Assembly (NCBI GenBank): GCA_001516055.1 | Contig: LOEZ01000067.1 | Coordinates: forward strand, 1-64,000 | DNA from: Gracilibacter sp. BRH_c7a | GTDB taxonomy: Bacteria; Bacillota; Desulfitobacteriia; Desulfitobacteriales; Syntrophobotulaceae | Direction: 5' to 3' | Length of the DNA: 64,000 nt | Part shown: piece by piece, positions 16,780 through 26,443 of the stretch | Layout of the letters: each line of letters begins with the position of its first letter | Numbering within the stretch: position 1 is the stretch's first letter | Made by a program: the position numbers and the translations under genes | Notes under the pieces: model-generated | What the model was told of the DNA's origin: nothing | The model's input: the letters and a program-made list of their open reading frames with translations, nothing else | Databases searched by the model: none

Positions 16780-17976
16780 ATGAATAATACTGAACACATT
16801 ATTAATATGGGAAAAGAAAATGTGATGAATACCTATGGCCGCTTACCTATGGCTTTAGTAAGAGGTGTAGGAACAAGAGTTTGGGATAGTGAAGGCCGAA
16901 GTTACTTGGATTTCGTTACGGGCTTGGCGGTTACTTCTCTGGGACATTCTCATCCGGAAATCGTAGAGACGATTAGGAAACAAGCTTCAGAGATCCTGCA
17001 TACATCTAATCTCTACTGGATACCTAACCAGGTGAGATTGGCTGAGATGTTGACTGCCAATTCCTTTGCGGATAAGGTTTTTTTCTGTAACAGCGGGGCT
17101 GAAGCTAATGAAGGTGCCATTAAACTAGTCCGCAAATACGCTAAAAAGCATTATGGTAAGGATAAGCATAAAATCGTTTCGCTGAAGAACTCTTTTCATG
17201 GTCGGACTTTGGGGGCGTTAAGTGCCACTGGGCAGTTAAAATACCATCAAGGATTTGAACCACTACCAACTGGTTTCTCTCATATTGAAGCAGGGAATTT
17301 AAGTGAACTTAAAGAAGCTGTTGACCAGAACACTGCTGCAGTAATAATTGAACCTATACAGGGTGAAGGGGGAGTACATCCTATTCCCAAAGAATTCTTG
17401 CTCAGCACTAAAGAAATATGTGAAAAGCATGGAGCACTACTAGTATTTGACGAGGTACAATGCGGTGTAGGACGAACTGGAAAGCTTTTTGCCTATGAGT
17501 GGCTGGATGTAGTTCCCGATATTATGACTTTGGCCAAGGCCTTGGGAAATGGTGTACCTATAGGTGCTGTCTTAGCTTCAGCGAAGGTTGCTGAAAGTTT
17601 TCAACCAGGAGATCATGCCTCAACTTTCGGGGGAAATCATTTGGTCACAGCCGTAGGTTGTAAAGTAATGGAAATTATGACCGGAGAAGGATTCCTTGCT
17701 GACGTGGAATACAAGAGTTCTTATTTCAAGAATAAACTTCAGGAATTAGCCAAAAAATATAAGCTTGATGGTACTGTTCGAGGTCTAGGATTCATGCTAG
17801 GACTCCCTGTCCAAGAAAAAGGACCGGAAATTGTTCAATACTGTTCCGACAGAGGGCTTCTAATTAACTGTGTGGGTAGTACTACCTTACGTTTCTTACC
17901 ACCTCTCACCGTATCAATGTCGGAGTTAGATGAGGCCTTGGTAATTTTGGAGCAGGCTTTTAGCGAAAAATTCTAA
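16780..17976 (+). CDS. argD: Acetylornithine aminotransferase
   Basis: 398 residues, class III PLP aminotransferase. It converts N-acetylglutamate semialdehyde to N-acetylornithine with glutamate as donor. PLP lysine is Lys253 in MTLAKALGNGVPIGA; FFCNSGAEANEGAIK binds the phosphate, and LLVFDEVQCGVGRTG holds the ring-contacting Asp. All motifs are intact and the length is typical. carA starts about 97 bp downstream without an evident terminator, so carAB probably share the arg transcript. Confidence 0.95.
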   Translation: MNNTEHIINMGKENVMNTYGRLPMALVRGVGTRVWDSEGRSYLDFVTGLAVTSLGHSHPEIVETIRKQASEILHTSNLYWIPNQVRLAEMLTANSFADKVFFCNSGAEANEGAIKLVRKYAKKHYGKDKHKIVSLKNSFHGRTLGALSATGQLKYHQGFEPLPTGFSHIEAGNLSELKEAVDQNTAAVIIEPIQGEGGVHPIPKEFLLSTKEICEKHGALLVFDEVQCGVGRTGKLFAYEWLDVVPDIMTLAKALGNGVPIGAVLASAKVAESFQPGDHASTFGGNHLVTAVGCKVMEIMTGEGFLADVEYKSSYFKNKLQELAKKYKLDGTVRGLGFMLGLPVQEKGPEIVQYCSDRGLLINCVGSTTLRFLPPLTVSMSELDEALVILEQAFSEKF

Positions 17977-18073
17977 TAAGAGAATAAATAAAAAGAAAAT
18001 AAAACGAAAAATAGAGTAATGTTACTTTATTAGACGGGAATATCTTCTTATAACCCGAGAGGAGGGCGGAACT

Positions 18074-19162
18074 TTGCAATGTGCACTTGTACTGGAAACA
18101 GGAAAAGTATTTATAGGTGAACCTTTTGGAGCTCAAGTGGAAGCCAGCGGAGAAGTGGTCTTTAATACCGGTATGACGGGGTATCAGGAGGTACTGACAG
18201 ACCCATCTTATGCTGATCAAATAGTTTGTATGACCTACCCACTGGTGGGTAACTACGGAATCAATCTCGATGATAATCAGTCGGGAAGAATACAGGTCCG
18301 AGGTTTCATTGTCAAGGAAGCGGCAGCTGAACCCAATCATTGGCAGTCCGATAATAATCTCGACGATAAGCTGACTAAAGCCAATATCCCAGGTATCAGA
18401 GGGATAGATACCCGAGCATTAACTAGACATATACGGGAGTATGGAGTTTTAAAAGGTGTAATAACCTGTGATCTCCATAATCTCGATAGAATAAAGGAAG
18501 AAATTAAAAATTGGCAAAGCCAGGAGAATATCATCTCCGCAGTAAGTACACCCGAGATATATACCATCCCTGCACTCCAATCAGAGGGCAGAGTAGGGAA
18601 GGAATACCATGTGGTAGCAATGGATTTTGGGATTAAGAAAAATATCCTACACGCCATGCAGAATAAAGGGTTTAACATTACTGTTGTGCCTTATAAGACA
18701 ACCTCTAAGGATATCCTGGCACTTAATCCAGATGGGATTTTCTTATCCAATGGTCCCGGAGACCCTAAAGATGTACAAGAAGGGATATCTACGATTTCAG
18801 AGCTTGTAGGAAAGCGGCCCATATTTGGAATTTGTCTGGGACACCAACTCCTTACGCTGGCTCTTGGAGGAGACACCTACAAGCTGAAATTTGGACATCG
18901 AGGAGGCAACCAACCAGTACAGGATATTATAACGCGCAAGGTAAATATTACTTCTCAGAATCATGGTTATGCGGTAGACCAGAAATCCATAGAAGGTCTG
19001 CCTTTAGAAGTAACTCACATTAACCTGAATGATAAAACAGTGGAAGGACTTGCACACACGACGCTTCCTATTTTTTCTGTGCAGTATCATCCAGAAGCAG
19101 GACCAGGCCCTAATGATTCTCTATATTTATTTGATGAGTTTGCGGCTTTAATGGAGGAATAG
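18074..19162 (+). CDS. carA: Carbamoyl-phosphate synthase small subunit
   Basis: 362 residues. The N-terminal CPSase small-chain domain (about 1-150) is followed by a class I glutaminase with nucleophile Cys254 in FGICLGHQ and His339/Glu341 in [11 protein letters not shown]. It supplies ammonia to CarB through an internal channel. Start is TTG, after GAGGAGGGCGG. Placement after argD suggests this is the arginine-specific enzyme, although it may also serve pyrimidine synthesis. The stop is 2 nt from the carB start. Confidence 0.96.
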   Translation: MQCALVLETGKVFIGEPFGAQVEASGEVVFNTGMTGYQEVLTDPSYADQIVCMTYPLVGNYGINLDDNQSGRIQVRGFIVKEAAAEPNHWQSDNNLDDKLTKANIPGIRGIDTRALTRHIREYGVLKGVITCDLHNLDRIKEEIKNWQSQENIISAVSTPEIYTIPALQSEGRVGKEYHVVAMDFGIKKNILHAMQNKGFNITVVPYKTTSKDILALNPDGIFLSNGPGDPKDVQEGISTISELVGKRPIFGICLGHQLLTLALGGDTYKLKFGHRGGNQPVQDIITRKVNITSQNHGYAVDQKSIEGLPLEVTHINLNDKTVEGLAHTTLPIFSVQYHPEAGPGPNDSLYLFDEFAALMEE

Positions 19163-19164
19163 AA

Positions 19165-22100
19165 ATGCCACTTAATCCTATTTGGAAAAAAATATTAGTA
19201 ATTGGTTCGGGTCCTATAATAATTGGTCAGGCTGCTGAATTTGATTATGCCGGTACACAAGCCTGTAAAGCTCTCAAGGAGATAGGACTCGAAGTAGTTT
19301 TAGTGAATAGTAATCCCGCAACCATAATGACGGATGCTCAGATGGCGGATAAAACATACCTTGAACCTCTTCTCCCGGAAAGGCTGGAAGAGATTATTCG
19401 AAAAGAACGACCTCAAGCTCTTCTCCCGTCTCTTGGTGGTCAGACTGGACTGAATCTAGCGATGGAATTAGAGAGAAAATGTATACTTCAGAAATATGGA
19501 GTAGAGTTAATCGGTTGTAATGCGGATACTATCTACAGAGCTGAAGATCGTGAAGCTTTCAAACAAATGATGATAGAGATTAATGAGCCTATAGCTCAGA
19601 GTGCTATAGTAAGTACCTTAGAAGAAGGAAAGATCTTTGCTGAGGAGAATGGGTTTCCGCTCATCATCCGCCCGGCGTATACCTTAGGAGGCACTGGGGG
19701 CGGGATTGTTCACAATGATAAGGAGCTAACAGATGTATTGCCAAGGGGCCTTCAGGCCAGTCCTATATCCCAGTGTCTACTTGAACAGAGTGTAGCGGGT
19801 TGGAAAGAAATTGAATATGAGGTTATGCGCGATTCAGAAGATAACTGTATAACCGTCTGTAACATGGAGAATATCGACCCGGTAGGGATCCATACAGGCG
19901 ATAGTATAGTAGTAGCTCCTTCTCAGACGTTGTCTGACGTAGAGTATCAGATGCTTAGAGCGGCTTCTTTAAAGATAATCAGGGAACTTAAGGTAAATGG
20001 TGGCTGCAATGTACAGTATGCTCTCAATCCGAAAAGTCGCGAATATGTGGTTATAGAAGTTAATCCAAGGGTAAGCCGCTCAAGTGCCTTGGCTTCGAAG
20101 GCAACAGGCTATCCCATAGCAAAGATGGCGGCTCTTTTGGCTGTAGGGTTTACCCTTCCGGAACTCACCAACCCTGTCACAGGGCATACCAGTGCTTGCT
20201 TTGAACCAGCCTTAGACTACGTGGTGGTAAAGTTTCCGAGATGGCCTTTTGATAAGTTCCCTGCAGCAGATAATAAACTGGGAACCCAGATGAAAGCTAC
20301 TGGAGAGGTAATGGCGTTGGAAAGAAACCTAGAAGGAGCCTTGCTTAAAGCAATCCGTTCTCTGGAGATAGGTGCAATTGGGCTAACCATACCCGAGGCC
20401 GGAAGCTGGACTGAAATTCAAATTGAGGATAAATTAATCCATGCTGATCATGAAAGAATTTTTGCAGTCTTTGAAGCTTTTCGAAGAGACTGGACCATTA
20501 CCGAAGTAGAGCAGAGAACCAAGATAGACAGATTTTTCTTAACCAAGTTCAAGGAACTTGTCTTATTGGAAAGAAAGTTACAGCAGAACCCTCTGACATT
20601 CAAAATTCTAAGAGAAGCTAAAGCTAAAGGCTTTTCCGACTTAGCTGTATCTAAATTGACGGGTAATGCTGAAGAAAATATCCGCCAACAAAGACTAAGT
20701 GAGGGAATCATACCGGTATATAAGATGGTAGATACTTGTGCCGCAGAATTCCTCTCAGCCACTCCATATTATTACTCCACTTATGAGGAGGAAGATGAAG
20801 TCGAGGTAAGTGATGTACCTAAGATCATAGTCTTGGGATCAGGGCCCATCAGGATTGGACAGGGAATCGAATTTGATTATTGTTCAGTTCATGCACTCTG
20901 GGCTTTACAACAGGCTGGCGTCCAATCCATAATGATTAACAATAATCCTGAGACAGTATCTACGGATTTCGACACAGGGGATAAACTTTACTTTGAACCA
21001 CTTACGACAGAGGATGTTCTTCATGTCGTGTTAAAAGAGAAAGCCAATGGTGTCTTAGTCCAATTTGGGGGTCAGACGGCGATTAACTTAGCTGAACCTC
21101 TCAGTAAGGCTGGAGTAAAAATTCTGGGGACATCATTTGATGCCATAGATATTGCTGAAGATCGAGAAAGATTCGCTGCAGTACTTGATGAGTTAGGAAT
21201 CCTTCAGTCAGAGGGCAGGACAGCCACTAGTGTATCTAATGCCAAGAAGATTGCAGAGGATCTAGGGTTTCCGGTATTGGTGCGCCCGTCTTATGTTATT
21301 GGAGGACGGGCGATGCAGGTCGTTTATAGCTTAGGAGAACTAGAATCTTATCTAAGACAGGCTATCCATCTTTCTCCTGAACACCCCATCCTCGTAGACA
21401 AATATTTGGAGGGTAAGGAAGTAGAGATAGATGCTATCTCAGATGGTGAAACCACTCTCATTCCTGGGGTCATGGAGCATATCGAAAGGGCAGGCGTCCA
21501 TTCAGGCGACAGCCTGGCAGTCTATCCGACCCAAAGCTTAACTATGGGGGAAATTAAGCAGATTGAAGACATCACATGCAGAATCGCCCAACGATTAGGA
21601 ATAAAAGGACTCATCAATATTCAGTTTGTTGTGGTCAATAGCTGGGTATATGTACTGGAAGTAAATCCTCGGGCCAGCCGTACCGTCCCTATCCTCTCAA
21701 AAGTTACAGGGATACCTATGGTTAATCTGGCAGTTCAAGTAGCCTTAGGGAGCAAATTAGTTGACTTAGGTTATCAGAACGGCCTTATCCCGGAAGTACC
21801 GTATGTTGTAGTTAAAGCACCAGTATTTTCTTTTGAGAAACTGACTAAAGTTGAAACATCTCTGGGACCAGAAATGAAATCCACCGGTGAAGTGCTGGGA
21901 ATGGATACTTGTTTCGCTTACGCTTTGGCTAAAGCTTTGGCAGGTGCTCAGATCAATCTGCCAGAAGAAGGATATATTCTAGTGTCGGTTGGTCCAAAGG
22001 AATTACCTGAGGCTTTGGCGATAACGAGAGAGTTTGAAAAGCTAGGATTTAAGATTAAAGCAACCGGCGACTCTTGCAAGGCTCTATCCCTTTGTGGGAT

Positions 22101-22389
22101 CGAGGCTGAAGAAGTAGATGAGGCCAGTGACAGTTTGAAAGATGCTATCAGGAAGAAAGAATTCGCTTTTATATTGAGTACTCCTGCAAAAGGTAAATCA
22201 ACAGAAAGAACAGGGTATCTTCTGCGTCGCTTGGCTGCCGAACATCGAGTACCTTGCTTCACTTCCATGGATACAGCCAAGGCTGTTATCCGAGCTTTGC
22301 AGAAGATGAGGACAGCTACCAAGCCGGAGAATATGACTTTGCAAGAATATCTAGGAACTGTAAGCACGCTAAAACGTTTAGCCAAATAA
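19165..22389 (+). CDS. carB: Carbamoyl-phosphate synthase large subunit
   Basis: 1074 residues, the normal full length. Two homologous halves each have a pre-ATP-grasp and an ATP-grasp domain: [17 protein letters not shown] at residue 12 and [15 protein letters not shown] near 555, with GGTGGGI and [10 protein letters not shown] loops. The C-terminal MGS-like allosteric domain (about 930-1074) binds effectors such as UMP or ornithine in relatives. Translationally coupled to carA. The operon ends at the hairpin at 22407. Confidence 0.97.
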   Translation: MPLNPIWKKILVIGSGPIIIGQAAEFDYAGTQACKALKEIGLEVVLVNSNPATIMTDAQMADKTYLEPLLPERLEEIIRKERPQALLPSLGGQTGLNLAMELERKCILQKYGVELIGCNADTIYRAEDREAFKQMMIEINEPIAQSAIVSTLEEGKIFAEENGFPLIIRPAYTLGGTGGGIVHNDKELTDVLPRGLQASPISQCLLEQSVAGWKEIEYEVMRDSEDNCITVCNMENIDPVGIHTGDSIVVAPSQTLSDVEYQMLRAASLKIIRELKVNGGCNVQYALNPKSREYVVIEVNPRVSRSSALASKATGYPIAKMAALLAVGFTLPELTNPVTGHTSACFEPALDYVVVKFPRWPFDKFPAADNKLGTQMKATGEVMALERNLEGALLKAIRSLEIGAIGLTIPEAGSWTEIQIEDKLIHADHERIFAVFEAFRRDWTITEVEQRTKIDRFFLTKFKELVLLERKLQQNPLTFKILREAKAKGFSDLAVSKLTGNAEENIRQQRLSEGIIPVYKMVDTCAAEFLSATPYYYSTYEEEDEVEVSDVPKIIVLGSGPIRIGQGIEFDYCSVHALWALQQAGVQSIMINNNPETVSTDFDTGDKLYFEPLTTEDVLHVVLKEKANGVLVQFGGQTAINLAEPLSKAGVKILGTSFDAIDIAEDRERFAAVLDELGILQSEGRTATSVSNAKKIAEDLGFPVLVRPSYVIGGRAMQVVYSLGELESYLRQAIHLSPEHPILVDKYLEGKEVEIDAISDGETTLIPGVMEHIERAGVHSGDSLAVYPTQSLTMGEIKQIEDITCRIAQRLGIKGLINIQFVVVNSWVYVLEVNPRASRTVPILSKVTGIPMVNLAVQVALGSKLVDLGYQNGLIPEVPYVVVKAPVFSFEKLTKVETSLGPEMKSTGEVLGMDTCFAYALAKALAGAQINLPEEGYILVSVGPKELPEALAITREFEKLGFKIKATGDSCKALSLCGIEAEEVDEASDSLKDAIRKKEFAFILSTPAKGKSTERTGYLLRRLAAEHRVPCFTSMDTAKAVIRALQKMRTATKPENMTLQEYLGTVSTLKRLAK

Positions 22390-22406
22390 GCTGTAACTCC
22401 AATCTA

Positions 22407-22438
22407 AAGAGCAGTCCGTCCATAGGCAGACTGCTCTT
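22407..22438. terminator. Bidirectional terminator between carB and the minus-strand ABC operon
   Basis: AAGAGCAGTC (22407-22416) pairs perfectly with GACTGCTCTT (22429-22438). It stands between convergent genes; the T-rich flank is modest on both strands. Confidence 0.7.
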
Positions 22439-22451
22439 CGTTTGATTGCAA

Positions 22452-23531
22452 TTATTTCAGCAAACCCCTAAAAGAATAACGACCTTCGCTATTATTATCA
22501 AAAGTCACCGAGTAGCTCCATTCTCCTTCTGTTAATGGTATAGTGACCAACTCATTGGTACTCCCGGAAGCAGTGTACACTACCTCCCCAGAAGGAGACT
22601 CTACAGTTAGAGTCAAGTTGCCTTTTTGCATTTGTGATCTCCAGGAAAGGTGCAACTTTTGATTTGCCTTACTGTAGAAGCCATTTTCATTTACTACCTG
22701 TTCTGAATGACTAGATCGACCAGAATCATAAATAGTATTCGTATTGGAACTAAGTCGTTCCGTTCCAAGATAGGAAGAAGATATCAATAAAATCAACATA
22801 CCAATGAAGAAAACAAAACTTGGGAAAGTGATTCTCGGACGGTAGGAACGAATTTCAATCTTAGATAGTATGAATTTACTAAGTGCTAAAAAGAAGATAC
22901 TTACAATAATCATTTTCAAACAGACTAAAACATAGGAGCCACCCCAGATATAGAATTGGTAGAAATCATTTAAAAGCAAAACAGGGAGTGAAAGTGTTAA
23001 TAAAATTAATCCCAGTCCCCACATTAAACCCCAACGCTGGAAGCTAACGCCGACGAAGAAAAAGATATTGGTAACCATAAAAAATAAAAAGAGATTAAAA
23101 ATGCTAATTCGTAAGATACTGTTCCAATCAGTTAAAAATGTCCCCATATAAATAGCAGATAGACTCTCACTGCCAGTTGCATAAATGCCAATCAATAATG
23201 ATAAGAAGGCAGTAATGAAAATCGTATACAAACCATTATTGGCTGTCGCGGTAAACAAGATATCCTTTCTGCGGCTCCCTAAGGTCAACAGATAAGGGAT
23301 AGCGGTCACCTCTATAATTGGGATAGCAATCAGCATACCCACAAGAACACCTATTAATGTTGGCAGGATTGAGGCCATATTAATAATCTGAGGAGACCCA
23401 TTGATAATCGTAATGATAAATGTTTGTAACCCTAAATTAACTGTTAATACCGTGGCAAAAATCAATATTAATATTTTCTGCGTTCTCCAGTAGACCCCTA
23501 AATGAGCTTTGAGAATATTAGAATTTAACAT
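22452..23531 (-). CDS. ABC-2 type membrane protein with a periplasmic-type C-terminal beta domain
   Basis: 359 residues. About six or seven hydrophobic segments occupy residues 15-270, then a roughly 80-residue soluble C-terminal region (from about residue 280) predicted to be extracytoplasmic, with a beta-rich sequence (LHLSWRSQMQKGNLTLTVESP). Such an outer tail is unusual for ABC-2 permeases and could bind a ligand. It overlaps the ATPase gene upstream by 14 nt. Two adjacent ATG codons are possible; the second gives better spacing (6 nt) from AGGAGG. Third gene of a YtrA-type operon. Confidence 0.82.
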   Translation of the reverse strand: MLNSNILKAHLGVYWRTQKILILIFATVLTVNLGLQTFIITIINGSPQIINMASILPTLIGVLVGMLIAIPIIEVTAIPYLLTLGSRRKDILFTATANNGLYTIFITAFLSLLIGIYATGSESLSAIYMGTFLTDWNSILRISIFNLFLFFMVTNIFFFVGVSFQRWGLMWGLGLILLTLSLPVLLLNDFYQFYIWGGSYVLVCLKMIIVSIFFLALSKFILSKIEIRSYRPRITFPSFVFFIGMLILLISSSYLGTERLSSNTNTIYDSGRSSHSEQVVNENGFYSKANQKLHLSWRSQMQKGNLTLTVESPSGEVVYTASGSTNELVTIPLTEGEWSYSVTFDNNSEGRYSFRGLLK

Positions 23532-24417
23532 CATATCCCTCCTTGTTGGCTGTTAGATAGACAAACAGTTGTTGTAAGGTGAGACTGCGTATCTCAAGGT
23601 CTGCTTGTGTTAAGACGGTTTTTTCCGGTTCAGACAATGTATCAAATAGCGAATAAGTAGCCCTGCGCCCCATATACTCTATATTAATTACCTTTTTATT
23701 ACTTAACATAGATTTAAGTTTCTCTTCATCCCCGCTAACCATAAATGATGACTCCTCTAAGGTTTCAATAGGCTCTTGTAATAGGATACGACCTTGATGA
23801 AGAAGAATCACATCCTCAAAAAGTTTACTTGCTTCATCTATTAAATGAGTTGAGAAAATTATTGTGCGGGGGTGATTACTATAATCTTCAGCTAGAATGT
23901 CGTAAAACTCTTGTCTTGCTGCTGCATCCAAGCCGGTATAGGGTTCATCAAGTAAGGTTAGAGGTGCTCGGCTGGCTAAGCTGATGACTATGGCAACCAT
24001 GGAGAGCATACCGGCAGAAAGGTTTCTGTAATGCTTTTTAATATCCAGAGAAAATAATCGTATCAGTCTGTCTGCAAAATCCTGGTCCCAATCAGGATAA
24101 AATAGCGAAGCCGTTTTTAGAAAATCTCTGACTCTAAATGTTTTAACATAATTATTAATATTGCTAAAAGGGCCTACATAGCATATTTTATTTAACGTCT
24201 CTTTGTTCTCATATACATTTTCTCCATAAATATTAATTGATCCCTCTGTCGGAAGTAACTGTCCGGCTAATAAATGCATCAGGGTTGTTTTCCCAGCCCC
24301 GTTACGCCCCAAAAGACCGTAAATTTTACTGTGCGTACACGAGATAGTAATATTTTCTAGAGCAATTATATTTCTGTATTCTTTCGTTAGATTGTTAACA
24401 TCTATAGCATTCTTCAT
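23518..24417 (-). CDS. ABC transporter ATP-binding protein (YtrB-like)
   Basis: 299 residues. Walker A GRNGAGKTTLM, signature LSAGMLSMVAIVISLA, Walker B LTLLDEPYTGLD and switch His in IFSTHLIDEASK. The signature is the LSAGM variant usual in YtrB-type ATPases. The C-terminal 80 residues (after about 215) form an accessory region. The start overlaps the stop of the GntR regulator in an ATGA, so translation is coupled. Likely function is export or envelope-stress response; substrate unknown. Confidence 0.9.
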   Translation of the reverse strand: MKNAIDVNNLTKEYRNIIALENITISCTHSKIYGLLGRNGAGKTTLMHLLAGQLLPTEGSINIYGENVYENKETLNKICYVGPFSNINNYVKTFRVRDFLKTASLFYPDWDQDFADRLIRLFSLDIKKHYRNLSAGMLSMVAIVISLASRAPLTLLDEPYTGLDAAARQEFYDILAEDYSNHPRTIIFSTHLIDEASKLFEDVILLHQGRILLQEPIETLEESSFMVSGDEEKLKSMLSNKKVINIEYMGRRATYSLFDTLSEPEKTVLTQADLEIRSLTLQQLFVYLTANKEGYDVKF

Positions 24418-24797
24418 AACGACCCTCTCTCTCCTTTCTCGTATCTCACAATCATTTCAAGGATTTCAGTTGAGGCAATCCCTAGTTTCTTAGCTTCCAA
24501 CAAAGTTTTAATCAGGTAGTCATTATAAAATGATTGCTTGCGTTTTTGGCGTATTTTCTCCACCGCACCATCTGCTACAAACATACCCAATCCTCGGCGC
24601 TTAAATAAGATTTCTTCATCCACCAACATGTTGATCCCCTTTCCGGCGGTTGCAGGATTGATTTGGTATACTTTAGCTATGTGATTAGTCGAATAAGCCT
24701 GTTCACCTTCCTCAAGCCTTCCGGTGAGAATGTCATCCTCAATACCCTCAGCAATTTGTTGGTATATTGGCTTTGGACTTTCATTAGATAATAGCAT
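24414..24797 (-). CDS. GntR-family regulator, YtrA subfamily
   Basis: 127 residues: winged helix-turn-helix (about 10-75; KPIYQQIAEGIEDDILTGRL, then NHIAKVYQINPATAGKGINMLVDEEILFKRRGLGMFV) with the short C-terminal dimerisation helices that define the YtrA branch (no effector domain of FadR or HutC type). YtrA proteins repress their own ABC operon and respond to cell-wall antibiotics in some Firmicutes. First gene of the minus-strand trio; a palindrome stands 32 bp upstream. Ribosome binding site TAGGAGTG. Confidence 0.9.
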   Translation of the reverse strand: MLLSNESPKPIYQQIAEGIEDDILTGRLEEGEQAYSTNHIAKVYQINPATAGKGINMLVDEEILFKRRGLGMFVADGAVEKIRQKRKQSFYNDYLIKTLLEAKKLGIASTEILEMIVRYEKGERGSL

Positions 24798-24828
24798 TTT
24801 TTCACTCCTAGCTATCTATACCTAGTTG

Positions 24829-24850
24829 GTTAGTTACTTATGTAATTAAC
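24829..24850 (-). promoter_or_regulatory. Imperfect palindrome, probable operator of the YtrA-type regulator
   Basis: GTTAGTTAC (24829-24837) and GTAATTAAC (24842-24850) are inverted repeats around TTAT with one mismatch pair. It lies just upstream of the regulator start, where autorepression of this regulator family usually acts. Confidence 0.55.
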
Positions 24851-24963
24851 TATATAACAAACTATCCCCAAAAGCAATAGTAGTATTTATTTTTTATTTA
24901 GCATTTGCTTTATTAAATCTCTTCACAGAGTGATCTATTATCAAATAAAAAATATAAGAAGCT

Positions 24964-25022
24964 TATTATAATTAGCCTGTTATTAGTTTTTATAATGGGA
25001 CAAATTATATTATAATTAGCCT
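24964..25022 (+). repeat. 15-bp direct repeat in the ytr/SDR intergenic region
   Basis: TATTATAATTAGCCT occurs exactly at 24964-24978 and 25008-25022. Each copy contains TATAAT but no matching -35 box. The 416-bp intergenic stretch (24798-25213) holds no gene; it contains the regulator operator, this repeat, a small GGTTA/TAACC hairpin near 25035-25050, and the promoter and palindrome listed next. Confidence 0.7.
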
Positions 25023-25096
25023 AGCAAAGTATTGGTTATCATGTAACCATAATAGTTTACACGGCTTTAAATAACTATCGGCTACCCAAAGGTCCA

Positions 25097-25125
25097 TTGA
25101 CATATTAAAGTTAAAATTCTAAAAT
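25097..25125 (+). promoter_or_regulatory. Strong sigma-A promoter of the short-chain dehydrogenase gene
   Basis: A consensus TTGACA (25097-25102) is followed after 17 nt by TAAAAT (25120-25125). The predicted start of transcription is near 25132, leaving a leader of about 80 nt. Confidence 0.75.
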
Positions 25126-25161
25126 AATTACTGAATCCAACATGGCTTGTATTACTTAGAC

Positions 25162-25187
25162 TTAAACAGTGGATGTCCATTGTTTAA
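25162..25187 (+). promoter_or_regulatory. Palindrome in the leader of the short-chain dehydrogenase gene
   Basis: TTAAACAGTGGA (25162-25173) and TCCATTGTTTAA (25176-25187) are inverted repeats with one G-T mismatch, placed between promoter and ribosome binding site. It may be an operator for a repressor or an RNA hairpin affecting translation. Confidence 0.5.
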
Positions 25188-25213
25188 AATAAATTCTTAA
25201 AGAGGGATTAAAT

Positions 25214-25999
25214 ATGGATCTTAATCTTAAGGGAAAAGTAGCTTTAGTGATGGCCTCCAGTCAGGGTCTCGGTAAAGCCGTTGCAACGCAACTAGTAGAA
25301 GAGGGCGCCAATGTAATGGTGACCAGTATAGACGGTCCAAACCTTAAAGTAGTTCAGGAAGAGCTCCAGGCTTTGGGCAAAGGAAAAGTCGCTCAATTTG
25401 AGGCGGATATAACGAAGGCAGAAGATATCCGTTCGCTCGTCCAATTCACACGTGATACATTCGGCAAGATTGATATTCTGGTCAACAATACTGGAGGCCC
25501 TCCAGGAGGAGCTTTTGATAATTTCCAAGATGAAGATTGGCAAAAAGCTTTCGAGTTAAATCTTCTCAGCTATATCCGGGTTATTCGAGAAGTCCTGCCG
25601 GATCTTAAGCAGAGTGGAGGACGGATAGTAAATATGACTTCTTCCTCTATTAAACAGCCTATTCCTAATCTTATCCTATCTAATACTTTCCGCATGGGTG
25701 TATTAGGCCTCTCCAAGTCTCTGGCGGAAGAACTAGCACCGTTTAATATTCTTGTTCATACAGTCGCTCCAGGCCGTATTGCAACCGACAGGGTTGCCTT
25801 TTTGGACGGTCTTAAAGCGAAAAAGTTAGGAATTACTCCTGAAGAAGTGGCTGAACAATCCCGCAAGACCATTCCACTTGGAAGATATGGTGAGCCTGAA
25901 GAGTTTGCTAAGGTAGTCACTTTCTTAGTTTCCGATGCCTGTACCTACATGACAGGAAGCACTGTTGTGATTGATGGTGGCATGATACGCTCAGTTTAG
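25214..25999 (+). CDS. Short-chain dehydrogenase/reductase family protein with a non-canonical active site
   Basis: 261 residues, Rossmann fold. The cofactor loop is ASSQGLG (near 14-20), the second motif is NNTGGPP (near 90), and the C-terminal VSDACTYMTGSTVVIDGGM is typical of FabG-like enzymes. The catalytic segment, however, reads SNTFRMGVLGLSKSLAEEL where classical members have YxxxK: the Tyr aligns with Ser and the Lys with Arg. A subgroup of FabG-like proteins is known to share this change, and their activity is unclear. Ribosome binding site AGAGGGA. The IscU-like gene starts 48 bp later, probably in the same transcript. Confidence 0.88.
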   Translation: MDLNLKGKVALVMASSQGLGKAVATQLVEEGANVMVTSIDGPNLKVVQEELQALGKGKVAQFEADITKAEDIRSLVQFTRDTFGKIDILVNNTGGPPGGAFDNFQDEDWQKAFELNLLSYIRVIREVLPDLKQSGGRIVNMTSSSIKQPIPNLILSNTFRMGVLGLSKSLAEELAPFNILVHTVAPGRIATDRVAFLDGLKAKKLGITPEEVAEQSRKTIPLGRYGEPEEFAKVVTFLVSDACTYMTGSTVVIDGGMIRSV

Positions 26000-26047
26000 G
26001 AACATCATGAGTCTAACTTAGATATAGTATTACTGGAGGACGCTTTT

Positions 26048-26428
26048 TTGGACTATTCAAATACGGTTATTGAGCATTTCATGTGCCCACGGAACGTAGG
26101 AAGTATGCCGGACGCCGATGCTGAAGGTACATATGGGGATACAAACTGTGGAGATTTCTTGAATGTGTATCTTAAGGTAGAAAATGACATCATTAAAGAG
26201 ATTAGTTACCTGGTATTTGGCTGTGCGGCAGCGGTAGCCTCAAGCAGCATGATGTCTGTACTTGCTCAAGGGAAGATGATAGAAGAAGCGTTACTGATAA
26301 CTAATAAGGATATAGATGAAGCACTGGACGGGTTACCAGCGAATAAACTCCATTGTTCTGTATTGGGAGCTAAAGCGTTAAGAAATGCTATTGATAATTA
26401 CCTGATGAATAGACAGAAGAAAAAATGA
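26048..26428 (+). CDS. IscU/NifU N-terminal-like iron-sulfur scaffold protein
   Basis: 126 residues. The three scaffold cysteines are present: Cys34 in TNCGD (with Asp36), Cys59 in VFGCAAAVASSS and Cys103 in LHCSVLG. This is the pattern of IscU, which assembles 2Fe-2S clusters received from a cysteine desulfurase. No desulfurase is adjacent; the neighbours are a short-chain dehydrogenase and an aminotransferase, so it may be an accessory scaffold. Start is TTG after CTGGAGGA. The C-terminus ends in a basic KKK tail. Confidence 0.88.
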   Translation: MDYSNTVIEHFMCPRNVGSMPDADAEGTYGDTNCGDFLNVYLKVENDIIKEISYLVFGCAAAVASSSMMSVLAQGKMIEEALLITNKDIDEALDGLPANKLHCSVLGAKALRNAIDNYLMNRQKKK

Positions 26429-26443
26429 AAAGGAATGGGAAAG

